Shown: positions 43,801 through 54,196, counted from the stretch's first letter. The stretch: 64,000 bases of DNA from Paenibacillus periandrae (GCF_022458865.1 NZ_JAJNMU010000005.1:62001-126000), one strand, 5' to 3'. Program-made: numbers and translations. Notes: generated by a model from the letters alone, not told the origin.

Positions 43801-44943
43801 CTAATCCTTTTGTGCAGATGCATGGAAGGTACGAACCACCTGCTCCGCAGTTAGCTCCAGCAACTCTGACGCACGGCCCATGGCTTCCTGCAGGGTCATC
43901 GGTCCGGTCACGATACTGTGAACGCTCATAATACCTACCTCATACAAAGCCTCGATCCCCCGGCCTACCGAGCCCGCCAGACAAATGGTCGGAACACCTA
44001 ATTTGTGCGCTTCCTGCGCGATACCCATGGGTGTTTTCCCGGAAGCTGTCTGAAAATCAATTTGCCCCTCGCCGGTAATAACCAAATCAGCAGCCTGTAA
44101 ATGGTCTCGCAGATGCGAGTATTCGATGACAATATCGATACCCCGTTTGATCGAGGCAGGAAAAAACGCGAGGAATGCGCCGCTAATGCCGCCAGCCGCT
44201 CCGGCTCCAGGTAATTGATGCACACGCTTGCCCGTTTTGATTGCAATGATATCGGCCCATGCCGTCAGATTCAGCTCCAGCTGCTCCACCATTTCAGGGC
44301 TGGCGCCTTTTTGTGGCCCGAATACACGCGAGGCACCGTTCGGCCCGATAAACGGATTTTGCACATCGGATGCGATCAAAAAACGAGATTCAGCTATTCT
44401 GGGGTCCCAATTGCTATCATCGATCGAGGCAATCCGGTCCAGAGCACCGCCGCCATAGCCTACAGAATTGCCTTCTGAGTCCAACAGCCGCATGCCAAGA
44501 GCCTGCAGCATTCCGGCACCACCATCATTTGTAGCACTGCCTCCAAGCGCAAGCAGAAAGCTGCGGCATCCGGCATCTAGGGCATGACGAATCAGCTCGC
44601 CGGTACCATAAGTTGTCGCCAGAAGCGGGTTACGCTCCTCTGATGGGATCAGATAAAGCCCGGAGGCTGTCGCCATTTCGATAACGGCGGTCTGATCCGG
44701 CTCCAATAATCCATACTCGGCTGACACCGGAGCTCCGAGAGGTCCTGTAACCGTGGCTGGCATTTTGACGCCTCCGGCTGCGGCAATAAGGCAATCCAGC
44801 GTACCCTCCCCACCATCAGCTACAGGTACCAGAATGGTTTGTGCATGCGGCATATATCTTTTGATGCCACGTTCTATCGCCTGGGCCGCGTTACTCGCAC
44901 TAATGCTGCCTTTGAACGAATCAGGGGCAATAATAATTTTCAT
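43801..44943 (-). CDS. glycerate kinase (GarK/GlxK family)
   Basis: A kinase of 380 residues phosphorylating D-glycerate (usually to 2-phosphoglycerate in this family). It opens with MKIIIAPDSFKGSISA. GGEGTLDCL lies near 50, ALGGSATNDGGAGMLQALG near 125, and the late VITGEGQIDFQTASGKTP near 280 is diagnostic. The ATG at 44943 lies eight bases after AAGGTGG. It is divergent from a CdaR-type regulator, matching the glycerate/sugar-diacid arrangement of other bacteria. No dehydrogenase or permease for glucarate or glycerate is adjacent, so substrate would come from elsewhere. Confidence 0.93.
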   Translation of the reverse strand: MKIIIAPDSFKGSISASNAAQAIERGIKRYMPHAQTILVPVADGGEGTLDCLIAAAGGVKMPATVTGPLGAPVSAEYGLLEPDQTAVIEMATASGLYLIPSEERNPLLATTYGTGELIRHALDAGCRSFLLALGGSATNDGGAGMLQALGMRLLDSEGNSVGYGGGALDRIASIDDSNWDPRIAESRFLIASDVQNPFIGPNGASRVFGPQKGASPEMVEQLELNLTAWADIIAIKTGKRVHQLPGAGAAGGISGAFLAFFPASIKRGIDIVIEYSHLRDHLQAADLVITGEGQIDFQTASGKTPMGIAQEAHKLGVPTICLAGSVGRGIEALYEVGIMSVHSIVTGPMTLQEAMGRASELLELTAEQVVRTFHASAQKD

Positions 44944-45122
44944 CGGATGATCCACCTTCCTACAGATTTAAGTCTATAATACATATATGGAATACTACAA
45001 TTCGAATTTCAGCTGCCTGCTTTCATTCTCATTATAAAGGATGGGAAATTAGAAATATTCAGTTACAAACGATAAAAAAAGTTTCATATCCAGGCTTTTT
45101 TTTGTGCATAGGAGGTTGGACG

Positions 45123-46220
45123 TTGCTAACTCGTGAAATGGCTGAGCATATTGTCCGGGAGACAATGGAACGGCTGCATCGAAACATCAATATTATGGAT
45201 ACGGATGGACGAATTATCGCCTCTGGCGACCTGTCAAGGCTGGGAGAACGGCATATGGGAGCTATTGAGGCCATTCGCTCCGGCAAACCGTTATTGATTA
45301 ATGAAGCGAATAAAGAGCTATGGAAGGGCAGCCAGTGCGGGATTAATATACCGGTTTGGTTTCACCAGCATATCGTTGGAGTTATCGGCATTACAGGACA
45401 AGCGGATGAGGTTTCCGAGCTTGGAGCATTGGTCAAAATGACGACAGAGCTGATGCTGAATCAAGCCTTCCTGTTGTCCGAGAAGGAATGGCGCAACCGC
45501 ACGAAGGAAATCGTAATTGAGGCGTTAATCCAGGCGGATTTTGATGCCCATAAAGTGGACGAGCGCTTACAGCTGCTGCGCCTACAGCTGCAACCACCGT
45601 TTACTGTGATTATCGTGCGAACGGAGCTGACCTTGTCCTATAATGACCCACTTGCCGCAGCCATCGAGGATCGGCTTGGTAGTGCACAAACTCTGGTTGG
45701 CGTATTGGACACGCATCGGCTGTTTATTCTGCTCTCTGCGATGAATGAAACCCGCTTGAATGCCATGCTGGAAAGGCTCTCTACCGAATTGAAGCCGTCC
45801 AGACAGCAAATTCAAATCGGCTGTTCCTTACAGGTATCCAAGCTCGCTGCTGTTCACATCGCTTATCAGGAAGCAGAGGCGGCTCTGAGGCATGGCAGTC
45901 CTGCGGCTCCATGGAATAGCTATGCGGGAATGGAGCCGCAAACCATTGTTCACACTTCTGATGCTGACGTGAAGCAAAGGTTCGTGGACCGGATTTTCCC
46001 CGATATATCCGAGCAATCGGTACGAACGCTCCAGGTTTTTTTTGATTGCAATTTGAATATCCAGGAAGCCGCACAAGCCTTATTCGTACACCGAAACACC
46101 TTGATCTATCGACTCAAACGGATCAAAGAGCTGACCGGATACGACCCGCAGAACTTTCAGGACGCCACGGCGCTCCAGATGGCGATATGGATCTATGATG
46201 CAAAGAAAACAAAGGAATAG
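45123..46220 (+). CDS. cdaR: CdaR-family sugar diacid / glycerate regulator
   Basis: A transcription activator of 365 residues. The N-terminal sugar-diacid-binding domain (about 1-135) begins LLTREMAEHIVRETMERLH and includes NINIMDTDGRIIASGD. A middle GGDEF-like degenerate region spans about 145-270. The C-terminal helix-turn-helix reads NIQEAAQALFVHRNTLIYRL near 315, characteristic of PucR/CdaR proteins. I place the start at TTG 45123, seven bases after AGGAGG, which aligns with the family N-terminus better than an ATG 21 bases upstream. It is divergent from the glycerate kinase gene across 179 bp and probably activates it when glycerate or a sugar diacid binds. Confidence 0.9.
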   Translation: MLTREMAEHIVRETMERLHRNINIMDTDGRIIASGDLSRLGERHMGAIEAIRSGKPLLINEANKELWKGSQCGINIPVWFHQHIVGVIGITGQADEVSELGALVKMTTELMLNQAFLLSEKEWRNRTKEIVIEALIQADFDAHKVDERLQLLRLQLQPPFTVIIVRTELTLSYNDPLAAAIEDRLGSAQTLVGVLDTHRLFILLSAMNETRLNAMLERLSTELKPSRQQIQIGCSLQVSKLAAVHIAYQEAEAALRHGSPAAPWNSYAGMEPQTIVHTSDADVKQRFVDRIFPDISEQSVRTLQVFFDCNLNIQEAAQALFVHRNTLIYRLKRIKELTGYDPQNFQDATALQMAIWIYDAKKTKE

Positions 46221-46304
46221 ACTCGTTTGTGTGAACGGCATCATTGTGCCCCATTACGACACCGAGCGCCACACAACCTTTGTTAATCCGCGGCTGCACG
46301 ATTA

Positions 46305-46344
46305 CAATAAAAACCGACGATCATCCGTTAAGGGACCGTCGGTT
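46305..46344 (-). terminator. intrinsic terminator of glnS
   Basis: AACCGACG (46312-46319) pairs with CGTCGGTT (46337-46344). The AATAAAAA before the stem becomes UUUUUAUU on the minus strand, about 45 nt after the glnS stop. Confidence 0.8.
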
Positions 46345-46387
46345 CATATCCATACCTATACGCCAGCTAAATCTGGCTTCACTCAAC

Positions 46388-48049
46388 CTAAACGACAAAC
46401 GAACTTTTGAGCGATACAATCCGGTTAAACACAGGCTTGCCCGGTTCCGAGCGTTTCGTATCGACGTTGAAGTATCCATGCCGGAAAAATTGGAATTTGT
46501 CCTGCGGCTGCGCTGAGCTCATATTGGACTCTACAAAGCCTTGGAGCACTTCCAGAGAGTTGGGGTTGATATGCTCCATGAACGAATCGCTGTCGCCTTT
46601 TTCCTCATCCAAAATAAGCGGCTCATACAGACGGAATTCAGCAGGCAGCGCCTGACTGGCTTCGACCCAATGAATCGTCCCCTTGACCTTGCGTCCGGTA
46701 AACCCGCTGCCGCTCTTCGTCTCGATATCGTAGGTGCAGTGAATTTCTGTCACATTGCCCTGCTCATCCTTAACAAAATCGTGGCATTTGATAAAATATG
46801 CATTTTTCAGGCGCACTTCATTGCCGGGAAACAGCCGGAAATATTTGTTCGGCGGTGTCTCCATAAAATCGTCCTGCTCGATATAGATTTCCCGTGAGAA
46901 CGGAACCTCGCGATTGCCCATCTCCGGATTCTCCGAATTGTTTTCCGCCTCCAGCATCTCGACCTGACCTTCCGGGTAGTTCGTGATGATCACCTTCAGA
47001 GGACGCAGCACCGCCATCGTTCTTGGCGATTTGAGCTTCAAATCCTCACGTATAAAATGCTCCAGCATCCGCTCATCTACCGTGCTGTTGCTTTTGGCTA
47101 CGCCCGCTTCGCGTACAAAGCTGCGAATCGCCTCCGGTGTATAGCCCTTGCGGCGCAAACCGCTAATGGTAGGCATCCGCGGATCGTCCCAGCCGTCCAC
47201 AATCTTTTCATCGACCAGCTGCTTCAGGAATCTTTTGCTCATGACCGTATTTGTAATATTGAGCCGCGCGAATTCATACTGCTTCGGTTGATGCTCCATT
47301 TCGCATTCCGCAATGACCCAATCATAGAACGGACGTTGATCCTCAAATTCCAGCGTACAGATTGAATGGGTCACACCCTCTATCGCATCCTCAAGTGGAT
47401 GAGCAAAAGCATACATCGGGTAAATACACCAGGTATCCCCCGTATTGTGATGGGTTGTGTGGGAAATACGATATAGCGCAGGGTCTCGCAAATTGATGTT
47501 AGGCGAGCTCATGTCGATTTTGGCACGCAAAATTTTATCGCCGTCCTTAAACTCACCGCTCCGCATACGGGCAAACAGATCAAGGTTCTCTTCCACGCTG
47601 CGGTCACGATGCGGACTGTTTTGCCCCGGCTGTGTCAAGCTTCCGCGGGTTAAACGGATTTCCTCCGCCGATTGGTCATCGATATATGCCTTTCCTTTAC
47701 GGATCAGCAGCACAGCCCGCTCATACATCTCTTCAAAATAATCGGAAGCAAAAAACAACCCGTCCCACTCAAAGCCGAGCCAGCGGACATCCTCCTTGAT
47801 CGCTTCCACATATTCAGTATCCTCTTTAAGAGGATTCGTATCGTCAAAACGAAGGTTCGTGCGACCCTTGAAATCGTCAGCCAGCTCAAAATTAAGGCAG
47901 ATCGATTTGGCATGTCCTATGTGCAAATAACCGTTCGGCTCCGGCGGAAAACGTGTCACGACATGGTTGACTTTACCGGATTGCAAGTCGTCAATGACAA
48001 TGTTTTTAATAAAATGGGATGAAACAGACGGATTCTCCAATACAATCAA
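46388..48049 (-). CDS. glnS: glutaminyl-tRNA synthetase (GlnRS)
   Basis: GlnRS directly charges tRNA-Gln. It is a class I synthetase of about 553 residues. The HIGH motif is intact in [18 protein letters not shown] near 40, and the KMSKS analogue reads NTVMSKRFL near 265. [17 protein letters not shown] near 72 is typical of GlnRS rather than GluRS. The C-terminal anticodon-binding beta-barrels (about 340-545) are present; the YqeY extension fused to GlnRS in some Firmicutes is absent. Many Firmicutes lack GlnRS and use GatCAB transamidation, so its presence is informative. The start is uncertain: TTG 48049, or TTG 48040, which has better spacing from AAAGG. Confidence 0.93.
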   Translation of the reverse strand: MIVLENPSVSSHFIKNIVIDDLQSGKVNHVVTRFPPEPNGYLHIGHAKSICLNFELADDFKGRTNLRFDDTNPLKEDTEYVEAIKEDVRWLGFEWDGLFFASDYFEEMYERAVLLIRKGKAYIDDQSAEEIRLTRGSLTQPGQNSPHRDRSVEENLDLFARMRSGEFKDGDKILRAKIDMSSPNINLRDPALYRISHTTHHNTGDTWCIYPMYAFAHPLEDAIEGVTHSICTLEFEDQRPFYDWVIAECEMEHQPKQYEFARLNITNTVMSKRFLKQLVDEKIVDGWDDPRMPTISGLRRKGYTPEAIRSFVREAGVAKSNSTVDERMLEHFIREDLKLKSPRTMAVLRPLKVIITNYPEGQVEMLEAENNSENPEMGNREVPFSREIYIEQDDFMETPPNKYFRLFPGNEVRLKNAYFIKCHDFVKDEQGNVTEIHCTYDIETKSGSGFTGRKVKGTIHWVEASQALPAEFRLYEPLILDEEKGDSDSFMEHINPNSLEVLQGFVESNMSSAQPQDKFQFFRHGYFNVDTKRSEPGKPVFNRIVSLKSSFVV

Positions 48050-48128
48050 CCTTTCTCATGCAGTAGTTTAGTTTTATACCCTATCATACACAAAAACGCC
48101 GAGAAATATAATGCTTGAATCTATGAAT

Positions 48129-48734
48129 CTATGAATTTATTGGGGAAATCTGTGGATTGACAGGCCATAAGCGACTTACGGCCACCAGCTGCTGCTGTTC
48201 ATCCAAGACCATTTTATAAATATCAGGCTTCGAGATCTGCTTCCAAAACGCCAAGCCATAAGCTTCTTTGTCCCAATAACTCAGCAGAATCGTCATGATA
48301 TTTCCGTGGGTACCGATGGCAATTCGCTTCCCTTGATGACGATCCAGCACACGCTGCAAGGCTTCCATTCCCCGCCGCTGTGCCTCATGATTCGATTCCC
48401 CGCCAGGCAGCGCATAATCATGATCGGAAAAGGCACGCTCTATGGCAGCCATAAAATCGTGATCCTCAATAACGTGATCCAAACTCGCCAGCGGTCGCTC
48501 ACGCAAATTTTCTTCCAGCTCAATCGTCAAGCCAAGCTTCGCCGCAGCACCCTCCACTGTTTGAACCGCGCGGGTGTATGGGCTGGACACTACAGCCTCC
48601 AGCTGTTCCTGCGCCAATATTTCAGCCACTGCTGCCGCATTCGTGAAGCCTTCGGGTGACAATCCCCGCAGCCGTTCATTTTCCAGAGAAAAGGGGGACT
48701 CTGCATGCCGTACCCAGTAGATCGTCGTGTTCAT
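48129..48734 (-). CDS. histidine phosphatase (phosphoglycerate-mutase-like) family protein
   Basis: A cytosolic phosphatase-fold protein of 201 residues. The catalytic histidine is in YWVRHAESP (the RHG-type box, here RHA) near residue 9. VVSSPYTRAVQT near 49 carries the phosphate-binding arginine. The second histidine region, IAIGTHGNIMTIL, lies near 140. RHA replaces the usual RHG but still has the essential Arg-His pair. The ATG follows GAGAGGAGAACACCC. It lies upstream of glnS on the same strand with an 80-bp gap. The substrate is unknown. Confidence 0.87.
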   Translation of the reverse strand: MNTTIYWVRHAESPFSLENERLRGLSPEGFTNAAAVAEILAQEQLEAVVSSPYTRAVQTVEGAAAKLGLTIELEENLRERPLASLDHVIEDHDFMAAIERAFSDHDYALPGGESNHEAQRRGMEALQRVLDRHQGKRIAIGTHGNIMTILLSYWDKEAYGLAFWKQISKPDIYKMVLDEQQQLVAVSRLWPVNPQISPINS

Positions 48735-48938
48735 AAGGGTGTTCTCCTCTCGTATCGCTATTTTGGTTTCAACCTCCGCTGAAATAAGTGCTTTTGATTA
48801 CTATTCATTATAAAGATGAAAAGATATTTAACAAAGCGAAAAAGATTTTGGATTCCAGATAAAGGGAATTGCCTCTATAGTTACTACATACCCCAACTGT
48901 TCATCACACATCAAAGCTTACTGAAAGAGAGGAACCTG

Positions 48939-49892
48939 ATGAGTACCGATTCCACCTACACTGACAAGCTGCCGACCACCGCGGCAAACCAGCGCTTGCG
49001 GCATCGAAAGAAACGGCCTCGCACCTATTGGATGCCCTATTTGCTGATTGCCCCCGCTGTACTGCTCATTATGGGCTTTCTGTTTTACCCGATGGCGAAT
49101 GTATTCTATTACAGCTTTCAGAATTTTAACCCCGCCAAGCCTTACTATAATGGCTTTATCGGCTTGGACAATTTCAAGGCCATCTTCACCACCGATGAGC
49201 TGTTCGCTTCGAGCCTGCTCATATCTTTCAAATGGGTGACCATCGAGGTCGTATTTCAACTCCTGTTCGGATTGCTGATTGCCCTGCTGCTGACACAGAC
49301 CTTTGCCATGCGCGGACTGTTCCGTTCCATCGCAATCATGCCTTGGGCAGTCTCCGGGGTCATTACCTCCACCATGTGGTCGCTGCTGTTCAACGAGCAT
49401 ATGGGACTGATCAACAGCCTGTTTATCAAGCTGGGGTTCATTGATAAGAACTTTGCCTGGCTGGCCGATATCAATACCGTGTTCCCGGCGATTATTATTA
49501 CCGAGCTATGGCGGGGAATCCCCTTCTTCACGATCACGATGCTGGCCGCACTGCAAACAATTCCTCAGGATTTGTACGAGTCGGCAACTGTCGATGGGGC
49601 AGGGAGATGGAAGTCGTTCATTCACATTACGATTCCTTTTCTCAAAAATTCAATTATCCTCTCCACGCTCCTGCGTGCGGTTTGGGAATTTAACAATGTC
49701 GATTTGATCTTCACGATGACAGGCGGCGGTCCGGCTAATGCAACAACAACACTGACCATGTATGTGGCCAATCAAGCGATTGTTGCGCAAAACTTCGGAT
49801 ACGGCTCTGCACTGACCGTCATCAGCTTTCTAATCCTGCTTGTGTTTGCTATGGGTTATTTGAAATTGAGTCGTTTTGGCAAGGAGGGCTAG
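48939..49892 (+). CDS. carbohydrate ABC transporter permease (CUT1, MalF/UgpA-like)
   Basis: The first permease of a CUT1 sugar importer, 317 residues with about six membrane segments. A long basic cytosolic N-terminus (to about 30) precedes YLLIAPAVLLIMGFLFYPM. The EAA loop that contacts the ATPase reads YESATVDGAGRWKSFIHIT near 215. I chose the ATG at 48939, after GAGAGGAACC, over an open extension to 48816. It is followed four bases later by the second permease. No ATPase gene is present; CUT1 systems commonly share a distant MsmX-type ATPase. Confidence 0.92.
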   Translation: MSTDSTYTDKLPTTAANQRLRHRKKRPRTYWMPYLLIAPAVLLIMGFLFYPMANVFYYSFQNFNPAKPYYNGFIGLDNFKAIFTTDELFASSLLISFKWVTIEVVFQLLFGLLIALLLTQTFAMRGLFRSIAIMPWAVSGVITSTMWSLLFNEHMGLINSLFIKLGFIDKNFAWLADINTVFPAIIITELWRGIPFFTITMLAALQTIPQDLYESATVDGAGRWKSFIHITIPFLKNSIILSTLLRAVWEFNNVDLIFTMTGGGPANATTTLTMYVANQAIVAQNFGYGSALTVISFLILLVFAMGYLKLSRFGKEG

Positions 49893-49896
49893 ACAG

Positions 49897-50727
49897 ATGC
49901 TAAAAAGCTTGGACCGTTTATTCGTATTAAGACTGCCTCTGCTCGCAGCGATGGCATTCACCTTATTCCCCCTCTATTGGGCTGTAGTCACCTCCCTGAA
50001 ACAGGAAGGCGAAATCACCCGTTTGCCGATTCGTTATTGGCCCGAGCATATAACCTTTGAAAATTACTTGGTGGCGTGGAACAACGTTGGCTTCTCGGTT
50101 TTTTTCAAAAACAGCGTGTTCGTCTCAGCCATGACCGTCATCGTCGTGCTGATCTGCTCGGTACTGGTAGGCTACGCAATCAGCCGTTTTACGTTCAAGG
50201 GCAAGGGTGCTTTTATGATCATGCTGCTCTGTACACAATTTGTACCGGGCGCGATGCTGCTCATTCCATTATTCATGATTTTTAAGCAGTTGGGGCTGAC
50301 AAGCAGCCTGTTCGCTCTCATTATTACGTACAGCACGTTCCAGCTTCCGTTCAATTCGCTGCTCATGAGCGGGTTTATCAGCAATATTCCTGAGGCGCTG
50401 GAGGAAGCGGCAATGGTCGATGGCTGCAGCCGGTTGAAAGCGATCTTCCTCGTGATCTTCCCTATCCTGCTGCCGGGTATTGTAGCCACAACCGTGTTCA
50501 CCTTCATCAGTGCCTGGAACGAGTTTCTGTTCGCTCTGATGTTTATCAGCAAGCCTGCCTTGTTCACACTGCCTGTCGGTTTGCGGTATATGCAGGGCGA
50601 ATTCGATATCCACTACGGCGCACTTGCAGCCGGAAGCTTGATTTCTTTACTGCCTGCCGTCATTTTGTTCGCTTTTGTACAAAAATATCTCGTTCAGGGC
50701 ATGGGCTCTGGTGCCGTCAAAGGTTAA
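49897..50727 (+). CDS. carbohydrate ABC transporter permease (CUT1, MalG/UgpE-like)
   Basis: The second permease, 276 residues with about six membrane segments. LLAAMAFTLFPLYWAVVTSLK forms the first (given from LLAAMAF). The EAA loop reads ALEEAAMVDGCSRLKAIFLV near 178. The ATG at 49897 lies after AAGGAGGG, which is at the end of the preceding gene, so the two are tightly coupled. It is followed by the binding-protein gene after 65 bp. Confidence 0.92.
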   Translation: MLKSLDRLFVLRLPLLAAMAFTLFPLYWAVVTSLKQEGEITRLPIRYWPEHITFENYLVAWNNVGFSVFFKNSVFVSAMTVIVVLICSVLVGYAISRFTFKGKGAFMIMLLCTQFVPGAMLLIPLFMIFKQLGLTSSLFALIITYSTFQLPFNSLLMSGFISNIPEALEEAAMVDGCSRLKAIFLVIFPILLPGIVATTVFTFISAWNEFLFALMFISKPALFTLPVGLRYMQGEFDIHYGALAAGSLISLLPAVILFAFVQKYLVQGMGSGAVKG

Positions 50728-50792
50728 GCTTGAACTAATTTCCCTCGGGGATTAGCATACATGTAGGAGATTGAAAGGGAGATGTGGATCGC

Positions 50793-52172
50793 ATGTTAAA
50801 AAAAATGACTTCGATGCTTACTTTGGGGGCAATTGGTTTCTCCGTTTTGACAGGCTGCGGGAGTGGCGATACGGCGGCGAATAGTGGCACTGCCAGTACT
50901 CCAGCCAGCAGCAAGCCTGCGGACACCGCCAAACCGGCCGCTCCGGCCAAGCCCGCTGAAAATGTGAAGATCACCTTCTGGGATGAGAACGCCGGACCGG
51001 ACCGAACGCCTTATTTGCAAGAAATTATTAAGCGCTTTCAAGCTAAAAACCCCAACATCACCGTCGAATACGTCGGGATTCCCAGCACCTCAGCCAAACA
51101 GAAATATGATGTCGCTATCGCCTCCAACGATACGCCGGATATCGCTGGCGTCAATAATATCTGGATTTCTGACTTTGCTGCCAAGGGAGTACTGCTTGCC
51201 CTCGACCCTTACTTCGATAAATGGAGCGATAAGGATAAAATCACCAAGAGCTTGATCGACTACAACCGTACACTGGTGCCCGACAAGAAGCTGTATCAAA
51301 TTCCCGGCACGATGTATATGGATGTGTTCTGGTACCGGAGTGACTGGATTAAAGAAGCCGGACTGAACCCGCCAACGACCTGGGATGACTATTTTAAGGA
51401 TGTCGAGAAGCTGACCGATGCCAGCAAGAACCGGTTTGGTTATACGATTCGCGGCGGTGTAGGCAGTATTAACCAGCTGACAACCGCGATGTACGCCTAT
51501 TCCGGTGTGGAGCGTTATTTTAACGATAAGGGTAAAGCAACGGTCAACGATCCGAAGAACCTGGAGTTCCTCAAAAAATATGTGGGCATGTATAAGAAAT
51601 ATACACCAACAAGCGATATTACGAACGCCTACAAGGAGATGGTCGCTACGTTCGATACCGGAACAGCTGCCATTGTTCAGCACAATTTTGGTTCCTACAA
51701 CAACCATGTGCAATCGATCGGTGAAGGCAAATTCGCCGCAACGATCCTGCCCAAATCCAGCACCGGCAAAACTATTGTAGCCCCAAGCGCTAACGGCTAC
51801 GGCATTTTCAAAAACAGCAAGCACCCAGAAGAAACGTGGGAATTCTTCAAATTCATCCTTTCCAGTGAATCGCAAGCGTATTGGAATGAAAAAATCGGAC
51901 AAATGCCAATCCATGCAGACGCCTTGCAAAGCGACTATGTGAAGAAGTCACAGCATATCCAGGACGGTGCCAAGGTCATGGCCGATAAAGATACGGTCGT
52001 GCTGGACGTACCGATCTACTTACCGGATTACAGCAGCATCCTGGCTCAGACATTGGAGCCTAACTTCCAGAAGGTGATGTCCGGGTCCATGACGGCGGAA
52101 GCCTTCCTCGATGGATGGGCCAGCGCGATGGAGAAGGCCAAGGCGGAATACGATAAGAGTATTAAAAAGTAG
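50793..52172 (+). CDS. sugar ABC transporter substrate-binding lipoprotein
   Basis: The extracellular binding protein of the importer, 459 residues. A lipoprotein signal peptide ends at the lipobox LTGC (Cys near 22). A Ala/Pro/Lys/Thr linker runs to about 50. The periplasmic-binding-protein fold (SBP_bac_1 type) begins VKITFWDENAGPD. Later markers are DVFWYRSDWIKEAGLNPPTT near 175 and GYGIFKNSKHPEETWEF near 325, typical of CUT1 proteins. The ATG at 50793 is used; GTG at 50784 is too near GGGAG. A strong terminator follows, separating it from the sensor kinase. The sugar is unknown. Confidence 0.92.
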   Translation: MLKKMTSMLTLGAIGFSVLTGCGSGDTAANSGTASTPASSKPADTAKPAAPAKPAENVKITFWDENAGPDRTPYLQEIIKRFQAKNPNITVEYVGIPSTSAKQKYDVAIASNDTPDIAGVNNIWISDFAAKGVLLALDPYFDKWSDKDKITKSLIDYNRTLVPDKKLYQIPGTMYMDVFWYRSDWIKEAGLNPPTTWDDYFKDVEKLTDASKNRFGYTIRGGVGSINQLTTAMYAYSGVERYFNDKGKATVNDPKNLEFLKKYVGMYKKYTPTSDITNAYKEMVATFDTGTAAIVQHNFGSYNNHVQSIGEGKFAATILPKSSTGKTIVAPSANGYGIFKNSKHPEETWEFFKFILSSESQAYWNEKIGQMPIHADALQSDYVKKSQHIQDGAKVMADKDTVVLDVPIYLPDYSSILAQTLEPNFQKVMSGSMTAEAFLDGWASAMEKAKAEYDKSIKK

Positions 52173-52237
52173 TCTGTTCTTTTCCGGCCATGCACAGCAA
52201 TTAATAGGATGCGTGTAAAAAAATAAGCTGAATGCTG

Positions 52238-52319
52238 CCAAGCCAGCCTTTTGGAACAGCGCTGCAACTGCCTCCTCGTGGGTAGATGTCGACGCTGTTT
52301 CATGGCTTGGTTGTTTTTT
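52238..52319 (+). terminator. large intrinsic terminator after the binding-protein gene
   Basis: CCAAGCCA (52238-52245) pairs with TGGCTTGG (52303-52310), and inside it AACAGCG (52255-52261) pairs with CGCTGTT (52293-52299). TTGTTTTTT follows. Read-through would link the importer to its two-component genes. Confidence 0.82.
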
Positions 52320-52381
52320 CCATTTTAAACCCTCTATTTAATCAGGCCTTATGCTATCATGAAACCATGGGGGGATTAGTC

Positions 52382-54166
52382 TTGTCGTTCATCCGCAACC
52401 GTTCGCTGAAATCATCCATTTTACGATTATTTATCCCGGTAATGACATTGTTCGTCTTTATTACCGGATTGTTCTCCTACCTGCTCGCTTCCGACCAGCT
52501 GCAGCAAAATGCATTTACGAGTATTTCCGATACCGTATCGCAAACCCAAAGCTTTTTGAACGATAAATTAACCGATGTGGTCACCAGTCTGACTATTCTT
52601 GACAGCGATTCCGATTTGTCCGATATAACGATACGTACACAAAATCCCGAATACCAGCTGCACTCCGATGATTACTTACTGTTGAACAAAGCACTGAACC
52701 GGGCTTTCCCCGACCGGGCCTTGATCGACTCGACTTTGCTTTATTACAATTATGACCGCCCTGCGTTTTACCGAAAGGATGATCTGACCGTACAGGTCAG
52801 AATTTCTCTTGAGCCTTACAAGCTTCGGCAGGCAACCGATCCCACCTCCGTAATCCATTGGCTGACCCTGCACACCGATCCGGTTGCAGCATCGTTAAAT
52901 AAAAATTACAACGGCAAGGTCGTCAGCCTGTATAAGCTGCTCGGTAAAGACGTAGATCACAGCAAAGGCATTATTCTTTTTAATATTAAGGACTCCTTTT
53001 TCAAAACGATCCTGACTACGCCAACTATCAGTAATAATGGCTATCTCTGTCTCGTGAGCGAGGACGGTCTGATCTCCTACAAAAAAATTGCCGACAAATA
53101 CGATATCAAGGATGCCGATCTGCAGCCCCAAATTCTGCAAACGAAGCAGCCGTCCGGACAAATGACGATAACCAACGAATACGGCAAGGAAATGCTGGTC
53201 GTCTATGATACGCTCCGAATCAACAGATGGAAAATCGCTGCTGTCATTCCGAAGGAAGAACTGCTGGACAAGGTCAGCTATATCAAATACCTCAGTTTGG
53301 CGGTTTTGTCGATTCTGTTCGTGATCGTGGTTATTTTCTCCAATGTTATGGCCAACTATATAACGAAGCCGATTATTCAATTGACCCGCAAAATCAATAC
53401 AATCGAAGAAGGGCACCTCGATATCGAATTCAAGGAATATCCGAACAATGAAATTGGCGTGCTGAACCGCGGCATGCGCGATATGTTGAAGCGGATCCAG
53501 CAGCTGCTTGTCCAGGTTGAGGAAGAACAGGAAAAGAAACGCTCAGCTGAGCTGGCAGCGCTGCAATTTCAGATTCGTCCGCATTTTTTATATAACACGC
53601 TTTATTCCATCAAACATTTGATCGAAATGGACGAAAAAAAAGAAGCCAGTCAAATGGTGTCTGCACTTGCCGATTTTTTCCGTATCTCGATCAGCAAAGG
53701 CAGTGAAATTATTCCCGTATCTCAGGAAATCGAGCATATCAACCATTATTTTACGATACAGCAAATGCGCTATGGCGACAGCTTTACGTACAGCATTGAG
53801 ATCGATCCCGAGCTACTGGATTTTAAAATGGTCAAGCTGACACTGCAGCCGCTCGTTGAAAACGCGATCTATCACGGTATGAAGCAGATTCGCAAGAAAG
53901 GCCACATTCGTATTGTCGGTACGATCCTGGGCGAGAATGGTGTCATTCGTGTAGAGGACAACGGACCTGGAATGTCGGCTGAGCAGCTGGCGCACATCAA
54001 GCGTGCGCTGCAGGAAGTCATGATGAAGGGCGAAGAAGCTGTCGGCTTTGGCGTGTGCAACGTACACAAGCGGCTGCAGCTGAATTACGGCATGTCCTAT
54101 GGCCTCAGCTACGAGAGCAGCCCCGAGACGGGGACCGTAGCTATCGTCACATTTAGAAAGCAGTAG
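52382..54166 (+). CDS. YesM-type sensor histidine kinase
   Basis: A membrane kinase of about 594 residues paired with the downstream YesN-type regulator. A membrane segment (about 15-35) is followed by an extracellular sensor (about 40-300, dCache-like). A second segment (about 300-322) leads to HAMP (about 323-375), the His_kinase box QFQIRPHFLYNTLYSIKHL near 397 (phospho-His in RPHF) and the ATPase domain (PLVENAIYHGM, VEDNGPGM). The start is debatable: TTG 52382 has GGGGGATTAGTC upstream, while an ATG at 52367 has no ribosome site. It probably senses sugar or the loaded binding protein of the adjacent importer. Confidence 0.88.
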   Translation: MSFIRNRSLKSSILRLFIPVMTLFVFITGLFSYLLASDQLQQNAFTSISDTVSQTQSFLNDKLTDVVTSLTILDSDSDLSDITIRTQNPEYQLHSDDYLLLNKALNRAFPDRALIDSTLLYYNYDRPAFYRKDDLTVQVRISLEPYKLRQATDPTSVIHWLTLHTDPVAASLNKNYNGKVVSLYKLLGKDVDHSKGIILFNIKDSFFKTILTTPTISNNGYLCLVSEDGLISYKKIADKYDIKDADLQPQILQTKQPSGQMTITNEYGKEMLVVYDTLRINRWKIAAVIPKEELLDKVSYIKYLSLAVLSILFVIVVIFSNVMANYITKPIIQLTRKINTIEEGHLDIEFKEYPNNEIGVLNRGMRDMLKRIQQLLVQVEEEQEKKRSAELAALQFQIRPHFLYNTLYSIKHLIEMDEKKEASQMVSALADFFRISISKGSEIIPVSQEIEHINHYFTIQQMRYGDSFTYSIEIDPELLDFKMVKLTLQPLVENAIYHGMKQIRKKGHIRIVGTILGENGVIRVEDNGPGMSAEQLAHIKRALQEVMMKGEEAVGFGVCNVHKRLQLNYGMSYGLSYESSPETGTVAIVTFRKQ

Positions 54167-54196
54167 CTTTCCTATAGGAAATCTCACCTGGAAGTC

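Noticed and set aside
46195..46516. Small plus-strand ORFs after cdaR
   Set aside because: They overlap the cdaR end, the glnS terminator and the glnS 3' end, with no ribosome site of their own.
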